A program made the translations under genes and the position numbers. A stretch of DNA of 64,000 nucleotides from NCBI GenBank assembly GCA_016208015.1, contig JACQYW010000012.1, positions 62,001-126,000 on the forward strand, written 5' to 3'. The notes under the pieces were generated by a model, which did not search any database, was not told the origin of the DNA, and worked only from the letters and a program-made list of their open reading frames with translations. Numbering within the stretch: the stretch's first letter is position 1; every line of letters starts with the position of its first letter. Shown piece by piece: positions 55,788 to 63,500 of the stretch. This DNA is from Nitrosomonadales bacterium. Its GTDB lineage: Bacteria > Pseudomonadota > Gammaproteobacteria > Burkholderiales > Gallionellaceae.

Positions 55788-55860
55788 GGGCGAATTGTAA
55801 AACATCGGGGCTTGCGGGTTCTAAAACCTTGTTAAACCCTGTAGCATGCAAGGATAAATA

Positions 55861-55885
55861 ATACCCAACTAGAAAAGTATGGTAT
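55861..55885. promoter_or_regulatory. IscR type-1-like operator upstream of sodB
   Basis: A 25-base dyad begins ATACC (55861-55865) and ends GGTAT (55881-55885), with ACT and AGT at the inner conserved positions (55868-55870 and 55876-55878). This reproduces the conserved positions of the IscR type-1 motif ATASYYGACTRwwwYAGTCRRSTAT, although the fixed G7, C19 and R20 differ. It lies in the region between lipA and sodB, both iron-related. A plausible promoter (TTAAAC 55832-55837, TAAATA 55855-55860, spacing 17) would put the site over the start of sodB transcription. Confidence 0.55.
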
Positions 55886-55943
55886 ATTGCAGCCCAATGG
55901 TTACGCCATTCCCCAATTACCCACAATAGATCAGGAGATTGCC

Positions 55944-56525
55944 ATGGAACATCAATTGCCCCCGCTGCCTTATCCCCGCGAAGCGCTCGTGCCGCACATG
56001 TCCGCCGAGACTTTCGATTACCACTATGCCAAGCACCATCAGGCTTACGTCACCAACCTGAATAACCTGATCAAGGGCACGGAATTCGAGAACGCCAGTC
56101 TGGATGACATCATCAAGAAGGCTTCCGGCGGCATCTACAACAACGCGGCACAGGTTTCCAACCACACCTTTTTCTGGCACTGCATGAAGCCGCAGGGCGG
56201 TGGTGCCCCGACCGGCGCGCTGGCCGACGCGATCAACAAGAAGTGGGGTTCGCTCGACGACTTCAAGAAAGCCTTCCAGACTTCGGCCGTGGGCAACTTC
56301 GGTTCCGGCTGGACCTGGCTGGTGAAGAAAGCCGACGGCTCGTTGGACATCGTCAACATGGGAGCGGCCGGTACACCGATCACCACCGGCGACAAGGCGC
56401 TGCTGTGCGTGGACGTGTGGGAACATGCCTACTACATCGACTACCGCAACCTGCGTCCGAAGTTTGTAGAAACCTTCCTGAACAACCTGGTGAACTGGGA
56501 TTTCGTGGCGAAGAACTTCGCCTGA
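55944..56525 (+). CDS. sodB: SodB, iron superoxide dismutase
   Basis: A 193-residue Fe/Mn-type superoxide dismutase, cytosolic. Ligands are His27 (in DYHYAKHHQAYV), His74 (VSNHTFFW) and the DVWEHAYYIDYR Asp and His. Gln70 in NNAAQVSNHTF is the position that marks Fe-SODs. A CAGGAG site precedes the ATG. An IscR-like operator lies upstream and an intrinsic terminator downstream, so it appears to be a single-gene unit. Confidence 0.96.
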   Translation: MEHQLPPLPYPREALVPHMSAETFDYHYAKHHQAYVTNLNNLIKGTEFENASLDDIIKKASGGIYNNAAQVSNHTFFWHCMKPQGGGAPTGALADAINKKWGSLDDFKKAFQTSAVGNFGSGWTWLVKKADGSLDIVNMGAAGTPITTGDKALLCVDVWEHAYYIDYRNLRPKFVETFLNNLVNWDFVAKNFA

Positions 56526-56544
56526 TCTTCAGCGGCAGCAGCCT

Positions 56545-57915
56545 TCAAGGCCGGAGTGTCCCTCCGGCCTTTTCAATTTCTTCGTCCGCGCGATACAGGT
56601 TGTGGCGTGCCTGGAAGAGTCGCGGATCGAGTTGCAGCGCGGTGCTGAATTCGCGCCGGGCCTCGTCGTGGCGTTGCGCCAGCAAATAGGCGTGGCCGAG
56701 GTTGTTGTGCACGCGCGCCTTGTCCGGGGATTTCTGCACGGTGTCTTGCCACAGGCTTTGCTCGCTGCCATAGACCTGGTTGCGCTGCACGGTGAGGCTG
56801 GCGAATGTCAGCAACAGTGCGGCAGCCAGTACGCGCAGTGTCCCGACATTCAGTCGCAGCGTCAGTTCGATGCTCAGGGCGAGCAGCAGCGGCCATCCGG
56901 CCAGATACAGCTGGCGTTCGTTGGCGATATCGAGGCGCGGCAGGAACAGATACAGCGGGATCAATTGCACTATCACCCACGCCAGGGCGAAGCTGAGCCA
57001 GGGTCGTCTGCGCCAGCAGGCCAGCATGGTCACAAACAAACCGATGAAGATGGTCAGCGGCAGCAGCGCGTCGCCGATGCCGGATAACAGCGGCAGGTCG
57101 GGGTCGATGTTGAGCCACAAGGGCAGCAACCATTGCCGCAGCAGCCAGACGAAACCGGCGAGATGGGTGGCGAGATTGCCCTGCATGTCGTTGAACTCGG
57201 CGCTGCGCTGCATCTGGTCGGTGTAACTGTCGCTGAGCAGGAAGAATAGTGTGGCGATGCAGAGTACCGCCCAGCTCGGCCACATCAGATGGAGCGCCGG
57301 TCGCCAGCGTCCGCCGCAGCAAAGTTCCCACGCCAGTAGTGCCAGCGGGAACGTCACCGCGGTCTCCTTGGCGGCCAGCGCCAGCAGGAACAGCAGGGGG
57401 GTGAACAGGTAGAGCGATCGCCAGTCGCCCTGCGTGCGCCCGTTGATGTAGCTGTGCAGCCCGGCCAGATAGAACAGTGTCATCAACGAGGCGGAACGCC
57501 CGCTGATGTAACTCACCGCTTCGGTGTGCACGGGGTGCAGCGTGAACAGCAGTGCGGTGAGCAGTGCGGCATGGCGCATCTTGTCGGTTTGCCATTGCTG
57601 CAGTACGAAGGCCTGCGCCAGCCGGTAGACCAGCCAGGCGTTCGCCAGATGGATGAGCAGGTTGGCGAGATGGAAGCCGGTCGCACCTGTGCCCATCGTC
57701 CAGTTCAGCGTATAGCTGAATTTGAGCAGCGGACGGATGCCGTTGTCGATGGCGGCGAACCAGCTTGCCCAGGAATGAACCTGCGGCTGATTGACGATGA
57801 CGTTGTAGTCGTCGAACTGGAACGGGCTGCCCAGCACATTGGCATAGCCGGCGAGCACGGCCAGCGCCAGCCAGAGCAGCACGGCAAAGGTGGTTTCAGG
57901 GCGTGACGCGCGCAT
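56545..57915 (-). CDS. TMTC-like multi-span membrane protein with C-terminal TPR
   Basis: A 456-residue inner-membrane protein with about ten predicted helices. The first periplasmic loop has FQFDDYNVI, a DD-type motif found in C-type glycosyltransferases such as TMTC/O-mannosyltransferases. The C-terminus carries at least one TPR (RVHNNLGHAYLLAQRHDEAR, then REFSTALQLDP). Its last codons lie in the sodB terminator stem. A glycosyltransferase role is inferred; donor and acceptor are unknown. It overlaps the D,D-carboxypeptidase gene by 20 bases. Confidence 0.75.
   Translation of the reverse strand: MRASRPETTFAVLLWLALAVLAGYANVLGSPFQFDDYNVIVNQPQVHSWASWFAAIDNGIRPLLKFSYTLNWTMGTGATGFHLANLLIHLANAWLVYRLAQAFVLQQWQTDKMRHAALLTALLFTLHPVHTEAVSYISGRSASLMTLFYLAGLHSYINGRTQGDWRSLYLFTPLLFLLALAAKETAVTFPLALLAWELCCGGRWRPALHLMWPSWAVLCIATLFFLLSDSYTDQMQRSAEFNDMQGNLATHLAGFVWLLRQWLLPLWLNIDPDLPLLSGIGDALLPLTIFIGLFVTMLACWRRRPWLSFALAWVIVQLIPLYLFLPRLDIANERQLYLAGWPLLLALSIELTLRLNVGTLRVLAAALLLTFASLTVQRNQVYGSEQSLWQDTVQKSPDKARVHNNLGHAYLLAQRHDEARREFSTALQLDPRLFQARHNLYRADEEIEKAGGTLRP
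56547..56573. terminator. Bidirectional terminator between sodB and the TMTC-like gene
   Basis: AAGGCCGGAG (56547-56556) pairs with CTCCGGCCTT (56562-56571) around a 5-base loop, followed by TT and a TTCAATTT stretch on the plus strand. The hairpin overlaps the final codons of the minus-strand TMTC-like gene. Confidence 0.82.
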
Positions 57916-58696
57916 GGTCGAAAGCCAGATCGAGTATATCCACCGCATCCCACCAGCGGTCCTTGCCATGCAGCAGCACCAGCAACACCTCGTGCCCATC
58001 GCGCCTGGCGTACGCCACCAGACAGGTACCCGCCTTGGCGGTGTAACCGGTCTTGAGGCCGAGCGCGCCGTCGTAACGCCCGACCAGCGCGTTCTTGTTG
58101 CTCAGCTGGTATTGCCTGCCTTCCTGCGTGGTGATGGCGGCGTGCAGTTGCGAGGTGAGCGGCACGACTTGCGGATGTTTGAGCAGTTCACGCGCCAGAC
58201 GGTTGATATCCGCTGCAGTGGAATAATGTCCGGGCGCATCGTGGCCGCAGGCGTTCCGGAACCGGGTGTCGTGCAATCCGAGCTCCTGTGCGCGGCGATT
58301 CATCTGCTGCACGAAAGCGGTTTCACTGCCGCCGAGGTGGTCGGCCAGTGCGTGGCAGGCATCGTTCGCCGATTGCAGCAGCGTGGCGGCGAGCAGGTCC
58401 TCTGCGCGCAGATGTTCGCCCGTTTTGAGTGCCAGACGGGAACCGGTCTCCCGGGTGGCCGCCTCACTGACGGTGACCGTTTCCTGCAACCCGCCCCGCT
58501 CAAGCACCAGCAGTGCGGTCATCAACTTGGTGAGGCTGGCTGGCGGCAGGCGCTTGGCGGGCTGTTTTTCCCATGTTGACACGCCATCGATCTCGACCCG
58601 GTAGGAAGCGGCGATCTGCGGAAAAGGATCGAGCTGTGCAGCCGCCAGCGCGGAAGACGCCAGCAGCCATAGCCCGATGTAGAGAGTCTTGCGCAC
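57896..58696 (-). CDS. D-alanyl-D-alanine carboxypeptidase (penicillin-binding protein 5/6 family)
   Basis: A 266-residue exported S11-family D,D-carboxypeptidase that trims peptidoglycan pentapeptides. It has a signal peptide (LYIGLWLLASSALAAAQ), the SxxK motif in PPASLTKLMTALL, the SxN motif in LLQSANDACHAL, and the KTG motif in LGLKTGYTAKAGTCLV. It is short, lacking the C-terminal beta domain and amphipathic anchor of DacA, so it is probably a soluble periplasmic enzyme of PbpG/DacD-like size. It overlaps the TMTC-like gene and begins at the end of the DUF3617 gene. Confidence 0.9.
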   Translation of the reverse strand: MRKTLYIGLWLLASSALAAAQLDPFPQIAASYRVEIDGVSTWEKQPAKRLPPASLTKLMTALLVLERGGLQETVTVSEAATRETGSRLALKTGEHLRAEDLLAATLLQSANDACHALADHLGGSETAFVQQMNRRAQELGLHDTRFRNACGHDAPGHYSTAADINRLARELLKHPQVVPLTSQLHAAITTQEGRQYQLSNKNALVGRYDGALGLKTGYTAKAGTCLVAYARRDGHEVLLVLLHGKDRWWDAVDILDLAFDHARVTP

Positions 58697-59668
58697 TTAG
58701 AAACCGAACATGCCCTTCAGTTTTTTGGCGCCCTCCAGCGCTTCGGCGGAGGGGGACTTGCCGGGTTTGCGCGGCGCAGGTGTTTCGTCTCGCGCGCTGT
58801 CATCGGAATCCTCGTTGTCTTCCTGCCCGCTCATGCATTTCTTGAAATCTGCCGCGCGCGTCTCGGCGGTGTAGCTGCGGCCCTCGCAATCCCGGCGCCG
58901 CTGATTCTCGCGGAAGATTTTGGCTTCGGCAGGACAGTGTGCGGAAAGCTCGCGGTAGTTCTTTTCATTGAGTGTCTTGCAGATAGAGCGGGTGATGGCA
59001 GCCATGTCCAGTTTGCATTCTTTGGCGACGGAAACGCCGCCGAGCATGTGCTGCTCATGCTGGTTCAGCGAGGCAAAGGTTTTCTCGTCCCGGGGGGCAT
59101 CCTTCTTCACCGCGTCGCAAAATTGCTTGCGCTGGTCGGCGCAGGCGGCGCCCGGTTGCAGGATGAGGCCGGAGGCACTTATCCATTCGGCGGTGTTCCG
59201 GTAATGGGAGGTATCGCACATCTGCGATTTCGCTTTCTTGATCTGCTCCTCCGAGTCGCAACTGCCGCCCAAGCGCTTGCCGCTGAATTCGGAAGTCATG
59301 TTCATGTCCTGGCCACCCGACTTGCCGGAGAAACTCATCTTGCCTTTGTAGCCGCCGGCACTGGTGGTCTGTTCGCCGCTGCCGGTCATCACCTCGCCGT
59401 CGCGGTCGCAACGCATCTTCCAGGTGGTCTTGTTGCCCACCGTCTTGACGTCGCTCATCTTGCAGCTCTTGTCGCCGGAGGTCTTTTCGGGATCGTTCTC
59501 GCCGCCTTTGGGGATGCACACCTTTTGCGTCGTGGGCGGCATGGCGAAGGGCATGCCGGGCATCTCCATCCTGGTGGTGACTTCCCAGTATTCGCCGGGT
59601 GCGGCAAAGGCCGTTGCACTGGTGAAGCAAGCCAACATGGTCAAAATGACGGCAAGGTGTTTGCTCAT
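58697..59668 (-). CDS. Exported DUF3617 protein with Cys-rich C-terminal region
   Basis: A 323-residue exported protein with signal peptide (AVILTMLACFTSATAFA). Residues about 25-140 match DUF3617 (YWEVTTRMEMPGMPFAM, QKVCIPKG, WKMRCDRDGEVMTGSGEQTT). The C-terminal half is helical with regularly spaced Cys residues (DSEEQIKKAKSQMCDTSHY, AACADQRKQFCDAV, KECKLDM, SICKTL) and ends in a basic Pro-rich tail. Function of DUF3617 is unknown; the Cys residues are probably disulfide-bonded in the periplasm. It lies one base before the carboxypeptidase gene on the same strand. Confidence 0.8.
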   Translation of the reverse strand: MSKHLAVILTMLACFTSATAFAAPGEYWEVTTRMEMPGMPFAMPPTTQKVCIPKGGENDPEKTSGDKSCKMSDVKTVGNKTTWKMRCDRDGEVMTGSGEQTTSAGGYKGKMSFSGKSGGQDMNMTSEFSGKRLGGSCDSEEQIKKAKSQMCDTSHYRNTAEWISASGLILQPGAACADQRKQFCDAVKKDAPRDEKTFASLNQHEQHMLGGVSVAKECKLDMAAITRSICKTLNEKNYRELSAHCPAEAKIFRENQRRRDCEGRSYTAETRAADFKKCMSGQEDNEDSDDSARDETPAPRKPGKSPSAEALEGAKKLKGMFGF

Positions 59669-59771
59669 GATCGCTCCCTGAAGTTGATCGACAATCGGCA
59701 TGTTTCTGCGCTGGGGGATTCTTTGCCTTCCTTGCCAGTCAGTCAAGCGAAGGTTCCGGGGCGAATAGTGG

Positions 59772-59800
59772 TTGACAGCAGAACGCCCGTTCTTTAGGAT
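59772..59800 (+). promoter_or_regulatory. LexA-regulated sigma-70 promoter
   Basis: TTGACA (59772-59777) and TAGGAT (59795-59800) are separated by 17 bases, a near-consensus promoter for lexA. The first SOS box lies in the spacer and the second covers the expected start of transcription (about 59807), so bound LexA would block polymerase. Confidence 0.8.
59780..59793. promoter_or_regulatory. SOS box 1, GAAC-N4-GTTC type
   Basis: AGAACGCCCGTTCT is a palindrome of the form AGAAC-N4-GTTCT. It lies between the -35 and -10 elements of lexA and 24 bases (centre to centre) from the second copy. The form is like the Bacillus-type Cheo box, not the CTGT-N8-ACAG box of E. coli. Confidence 0.82.
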
Positions 59801-59803
59801 GCA

Positions 59804-59817
59804 AGAACGTTCGTTCT
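59804..59817. promoter_or_regulatory. SOS box 2, GAAC-N4-GTTC type
   Basis: AGAACGTTCGTTCT repeats the AGAAC-N4-GTTCT pattern of box 1. It overlaps the expected transcription start of lexA, 15 bases before the ATG at 59832. Two identical half-site patterns in one promoter make chance unlikely. Confidence 0.82.
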
Positions 59818-59831
59818 GTAGAGGTGACATC

Positions 59832-60428
59832 ATGACCGATTCCGACCCCAGCGCCAGAGATGCCGAGTATCTGGCCAAACTGCAGGATTACTACGCTTCC
59901 TGGAAGAGCATCCCTTCCTATGCCTCGCTGTGCGATGTGTTCGGCATCGCTTCCAAATCCTGGGTCAAGGCGATCCTGGATCGCCTGGTCAAAGCAGGTT
60001 TCATCGAACGCACGCCCGACGGGATGATGATTCCCACCCGCGATTTCTTTGCGCGCCCCCTGGCCGAATCTTCTGTCCAGGCCGGGATGCCGGTGGCGGT
60101 GAACGAGACGCAGGGCGATTACTTCGTCATCGACGAGATGCTGATCGACAAACCCTCCACCACCACGCTGATCCCGGTGAAGGGCGACTCCATGATCGAC
60201 GCGGGCATCCACGAGGGCGATGTCGCGGTGGTGGAGAAGCGCAACGTCGCCAATATCGGCGATATCGTGGTGGCCATCGTGGACAACGAATTCACCCTGA
60301 AGACGCTGGACAAGGAGCGCGGGCAATACATCCTGCGCCCGGCCAATCAGGCCTATCCGGTCATCCGTCCGCAGGGCTCGCTGGAGATATTCGGCGTGCT
60401 GGTCGGCTTGATCCGAAAATACAAGTAG
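59832..60428 (+). CDS. lexA: LexA-type SOS repressor
   Basis: A 198-residue repressor with an N-terminal winged helix (SIPSYASLCDVFGIASKSW, KAILDRLVKAGFIER) and a C-terminal autoprotease. The cleavage site is Ala84-Gly85 in SSVQAGMP, with the catalytic Ser120 in KGDSMIDAG and Lys157 in FTLKTLD; these are offset by at most one from E. coli LexA. The DNA-binding helix differs from E. coli, consistent with the GAAC-N4-GTTC boxes in its promoter. The ATG at 59832 follows GAGGTGACATC. It is divergent from the DUF3617 gene. A second LexA elsewhere in the genome cannot be excluded. Confidence 0.9.
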   Translation: MTDSDPSARDAEYLAKLQDYYASWKSIPSYASLCDVFGIASKSWVKAILDRLVKAGFIERTPDGMMIPTRDFFARPLAESSVQAGMPVAVNETQGDYFVIDEMLIDKPSTTTLIPVKGDSMIDAGIHEGDVAVVEKRNVANIGDIVVAIVDNEFTLKTLDKERGQYILRPANQAYPVIRPQGSLEIFGVLVGLIRKYK

Positions 60429-60507
60429 CACCAGTTCTCGGGTAATTCATGGGCGGACAGGGGCAAGGATTGCTAAAATCGCGCCCTGCTTGCAATCGAT
60501 ACCCAAA

Positions 60508-61296
60508 ATGACTCCAACCCTAGTATTCGACATCGAAACCATTCCCGACATCGCCGGGCTGCGTGCCTTGAATGAGCTCGACAGCGCGGTGAGCGACAAG
60601 GATGTGGCGGAGATGGCTTTCCAGATGCGCCGCCAGAAGACCGGCAGCGATTTCCTGCCTCATCATCTGCAGCGCGTGGCGGCGATCTCTTGCGTATTGC
60701 GCGAGGGCGATAACTTCAAGGTGTGGACGCTGGGCGAGCCGGACGAGGACGAGGGCAGCCTCATCAAACGCTTTTTCGACGGCATCGAGAAATATACCCC
60801 GCAATTGATCAGTTGGAACGGCGGCGGCTTCGATCTGCCGGTGCTGCACTATCGCGGGCTGATCCACGGCATCCAGTCGCCGCGTTACTGGGATCAGGGC
60901 GAGGACGACAAGGACTTCAAGTGGAACAACTACATCAGCCGCTACCATTCGCGCCATCTCGACCTAATGGACCTGCTGGCGATGTACACCGGGCGTGCCA
61001 ATGCACCGCTGGATGAACTCGCGAAACTCATCGGTTTCCCCGGCAAGCTGGGCATGGACGGCAGCAAGGTATGGGACGCTTACCAGCAAGGCCAGTTGGC
61101 CGAGATCCGCAATTACTGCGAGACCGATGTGGTGAACACATATCTGGTGTTCGCGCGCTTCCAGTTGATGCGCGGCCAGTTCACCAGGGCGCGTTACGAA
61201 CAGGAACTTGAACTGGTACGCAGCACCCTGAAAAAATCCGACGAGAAACACTGGCAGGAATTCCTTGCCCAGTGGCCCGAAAAGAAATCCGCATGA
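60508..61296 (+). CDS. 3'-5' exonuclease related to the PolB proofreading domain
   Basis: A 262-residue DEDD-family nuclease. [15 protein letters not shown] gives the first Asp and Glu, [12 protein letters not shown] the second Asp, and [12 protein letters not shown] the last Asp. A HLDLMDLL segment lies between. This is the stand-alone PolB-like exonuclease family found in many proteobacteria. Its stop overlaps the rlmD start (ATGA). Activity is inferred from motifs; substrate unknown. Confidence 0.9.
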   Translation: MTPTLVFDIETIPDIAGLRALNELDSAVSDKDVAEMAFQMRRQKTGSDFLPHHLQRVAAISCVLREGDNFKVWTLGEPDEDEGSLIKRFFDGIEKYTPQLISWNGGGFDLPVLHYRGLIHGIQSPRYWDQGEDDKDFKWNNYISRYHSRHLDLMDLLAMYTGRANAPLDELAKLIGFPGKLGMDGSKVWDAYQQGQLAEIRNYCETDVVNTYLVFARFQLMRGQFTRARYEQELELVRSTLKKSDEKHWQEFLAQWPEKKSA

Positions 61297-62594
61297 ACCC
61301 AGTCATCATCGAATCACTCGACCACGAAGGTCGCGGTATCGCGCATGCCGACGGCAAGGTCATCTTCATCGAGGGCGCGCTGACCGGCGAGCGCGTGACT
61401 TATTCCTCCTATCGCAAGAAGAACAACTACGAGCAGGCCAGGGTCGAGCAGATACTGAAGCAGTCGTTCATGCGTGTACAGCCCAAGTGTCCGGTCTTCG
61501 GCGTGTGCGGCGGCTGTTCCATGCAGCACCTGGACTCGCGCGCTCAAGTCGCCGTCAAGCAGCGCGTGCTGGAAGACAACCTGCAGCGCATCGGCAAGGT
61601 CAAACCCGAAGTCGTGCTGCCGCCGATCTACGGCCAGCCCTGGGCTTATCGCCAGCGTGCGCGCCTGTCGGTGCGGCATGTGCTGAAGAAGGAAAAGACG
61701 CTGGTCGGCTTCCGCGAGCAGAACGGCAAATATGTGGCCGACATGCAGCATTGCGAGATACTCACGCCGAAGATCGCCAGCTTGTTGCCGCTGCTGGGTG
61801 AACTGAACGAAAAATTCACGGTGCGCGACATCCTTCCGCAGATCGAAGTGGCAGTCGGCGAGCATGTCGACGTGCTGGTGCTGCGCATCCTCGCCGCGCT
61901 TACGCCGTCGGATGCTGCGCTGATCAAAGAATTCGCCGACGAGCACCAGGTGCAGTTCTGGACGCAGACCAAGGGGCCGGAGACGGTCATCCCGTTCTAT
62001 CCGCTGGATGCGCCCAAGCTCAGCTATAGCCTGCCGGAATTCGGCATCACCATGCCATTCGCGCCGACCGAGTTCACCCAGGTGAACAGCGACATGAACC
62101 GCCTGATGGTCAGTCGCGCCATGCGATTGCTGGCACCGCAACCCGGTGAACGCATCGCCGACTTCTTCTGCGGTCTGGGCAACTTCACCCTGCCGATCGC
62201 GCGCAGCGGGGCGCAAGTTCTGGGTGTGGAAGGCAGCGAAGCTTTGGTGAAACGCGCCAGACAGAATGCGGAATACAACGGACTATCGGCTAACACCACA
62301 TTTCAGATGATGAACCTGTTCGAGATGGATGAAGCCACTCTGGCCAAGTCGGGACATTTCGATAAATGGCTGGTCGATCCGCCGCGCGACGGGGCGATCG
62401 AGCTGATGAGATCCATCAGCGACGAAACGGCGCCGAGCCGCATCGTCTACGTCTCGTGCAGTCCGTCCACATTGGCACGCGATGCCGAAGTGCTGGTGAA
62501 CGAAAAAGGTTACACATTGAAGGCGGCGGGGGTGATGAACATGTTCCCGCAGACGTCGCATGTCGAATCGATTGCGGTGTTCGATCGCGAGTAA
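61293..62594 (+). CDS. rlmD: RlmD, 23S rRNA (uracil1939-C5)-methyltransferase
   Basis: A 433-residue SAM-dependent RNA methyltransferase. An N-terminal TRAM domain ([20 protein letters not shown]) precedes the [4Fe-4S] Cys motif ([16 protein letters not shown]). The catalytic domain has [23 protein letters not shown] and the nucleophile in [14 protein letters not shown]. The start overlaps the exonuclease stop; an in-frame ATG seven codons upstream is inside that gene. All functional residues appear present. Confidence 0.94.
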   Translation: MNPVIIESLDHEGRGIAHADGKVIFIEGALTGERVTYSSYRKKNNYEQARVEQILKQSFMRVQPKCPVFGVCGGCSMQHLDSRAQVAVKQRVLEDNLQRIGKVKPEVVLPPIYGQPWAYRQRARLSVRHVLKKEKTLVGFREQNGKYVADMQHCEILTPKIASLLPLLGELNEKFTVRDILPQIEVAVGEHVDVLVLRILAALTPSDAALIKEFADEHQVQFWTQTKGPETVIPFYPLDAPKLSYSLPEFGITMPFAPTEFTQVNSDMNRLMVSRAMRLLAPQPGERIADFFCGLGNFTLPIARSGAQVLGVEGSEALVKRARQNAEYNGLSANTTFQMMNLFEMDEATLAKSGHFDKWLVDPPRDGAIELMRSISDETAPSRIVYVSCSPSTLARDAEVLVNEKGYTLKAAGVMNMFPQTSHVESIAVFDRE

Positions 62595-62606
62595 TTACAG
62601 GGGGCA

Positions 62607-63077
62607 ATGATGGCGCGTTACGACGATCTGATCGATGAAGCACTCGCGCGCGTGAGGGAGATCATGCCGTGGGATCTGAGCCGTGCGCTTGCTGCGGGCA
62701 GCAAGCCCATCCTGCTCGACGTGCGCGAACCCGCCGAATTCGACCTGCTGCGCATCCCCGGCTCGATCAACGTGCCGCGCGGTGTGCTGGAGCAATCCTG
62801 CGAATGGGATTACGATGAGACGGTGCCGGAACTGGCAAGCGGTCGCGAGCAGGAGATCGTGGTCATCTGCCGCTCGGGGAAACGTTCGGTCTTGGCGGCG
62901 GATATGTTGCTGCGGATGGGATATAACAACGTGGTCTCGCTCAAGACCGGCGTGCGCGGCTGGAGCGATTACGAACAACCGATGACGAACGCGAACAGCG
63001 ACCCGCTGGATGCAGACGACGGCGATGTGCTGCTGGCGCCGCGCGTACGACCGGAGCAACGCAAGCCGAAGCTGTAA
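62607..63077 (+). CDS. Rhodanese-domain sulfurtransferase
   Basis: A 156-residue single-domain rhodanese. LLDVREPAEFDLLRIPGSIN begins the fold, and the active-site loop is VICRSGKRSVLAA with the catalytic Cys. YNNVVSLKTGVRGW completes it. The C-terminal 25 residues are an acidic then basic tail. It starts 12 bases after rlmD with GGGGGCA upstream; a second Met is adjacent. It may supply sulfur or bind thiosulfate. Confidence 0.9.
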   Translation: MMARYDDLIDEALARVREIMPWDLSRALAAGSKPILLDVREPAEFDLLRIPGSINVPRGVLEQSCEWDYDETVPELASGREQEIVVICRSGKRSVLAADMLLRMGYNNVVSLKTGVRGWSDYEQPMTNANSDPLDADDGDVLLAPRVRPEQRKPKL

Positions 63078-63081
63078 CAGT

Positions 63082-63432
63082 TTAGTTACTTCTTGGTGTC
63101 AGCGCGGCGCCCTCGAATCCGATGCCGGTCCAGCCTGTCTTGATGAAGTTGCGGATGTTCTGGTGATCGCTCCCATCCGGATGTTTGAGCACATCGTCCC
63201 GGTAGTAATTGCCGAAGCAATACAAGGTCTGCTGCTGCGACAAGCCATGCAATCTGGCGAACGAGAACAGTTTGCACGATCCGTTGTTCTTGCCTGCCTC
63301 GTTATGCAGGTCGCCGTTCCTGAACGAGGTCGGGGTGAACTCGTATAGCGATTCGATCACGGCTATCGTGTCGTTGAAAGTCACGCTCGCGGGCGCGTCG
63401 CGCAACTGGCGCAGAAAAGTATCCAATTCCAT
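63082..63432 (-). CDS. HopJ type III effector-like protein
   Basis: A 116-residue soluble protein. VTFNDTIAVIESLYEFTPTS, FRNGDLHNEAGKNNGSCKLF and LYCFGNYYRDDVL are the hallmarks of the HopJ family, named from a Pseudomonas type III effector but widespread in free-living proteobacteria with no secretion system nearby, as here. Function in such bacteria is unknown. The ATG follows GGAAATGGCTCT. It is convergent with the rhodanese gene. Confidence 0.85.
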   Translation of the reverse strand: MELDTFLRQLRDAPASVTFNDTIAVIESLYEFTPTSFRNGDLHNEAGKNNGSCKLFSFARLHGLSQQQTLYCFGNYYRDDVLKHPDGSDHQNIRNFIKTGWTGIGFEGAALTPRSN

Positions 63433-63457
63433 AGAGCCATTTCCGATTTAAAGATAT

Positions 63458-63483
63458 AAAAAGGCGGCAGCAGACGCCTTTTT
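63458..63483. terminator. Bidirectional terminator after the Bax-inhibitor-1 gene
   Basis: AAAAAGGCG (63458-63466) pairs with CGCCTTTTT (63475-63483) around an 8-base loop. The A run before and T run after give a U tract in either direction. It lies between the end of the minus-strand YccA-like gene and the hopJ start. Confidence 0.85.
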
Positions 63484-63500
63484 GTTGTTGCGTGAAGTGA

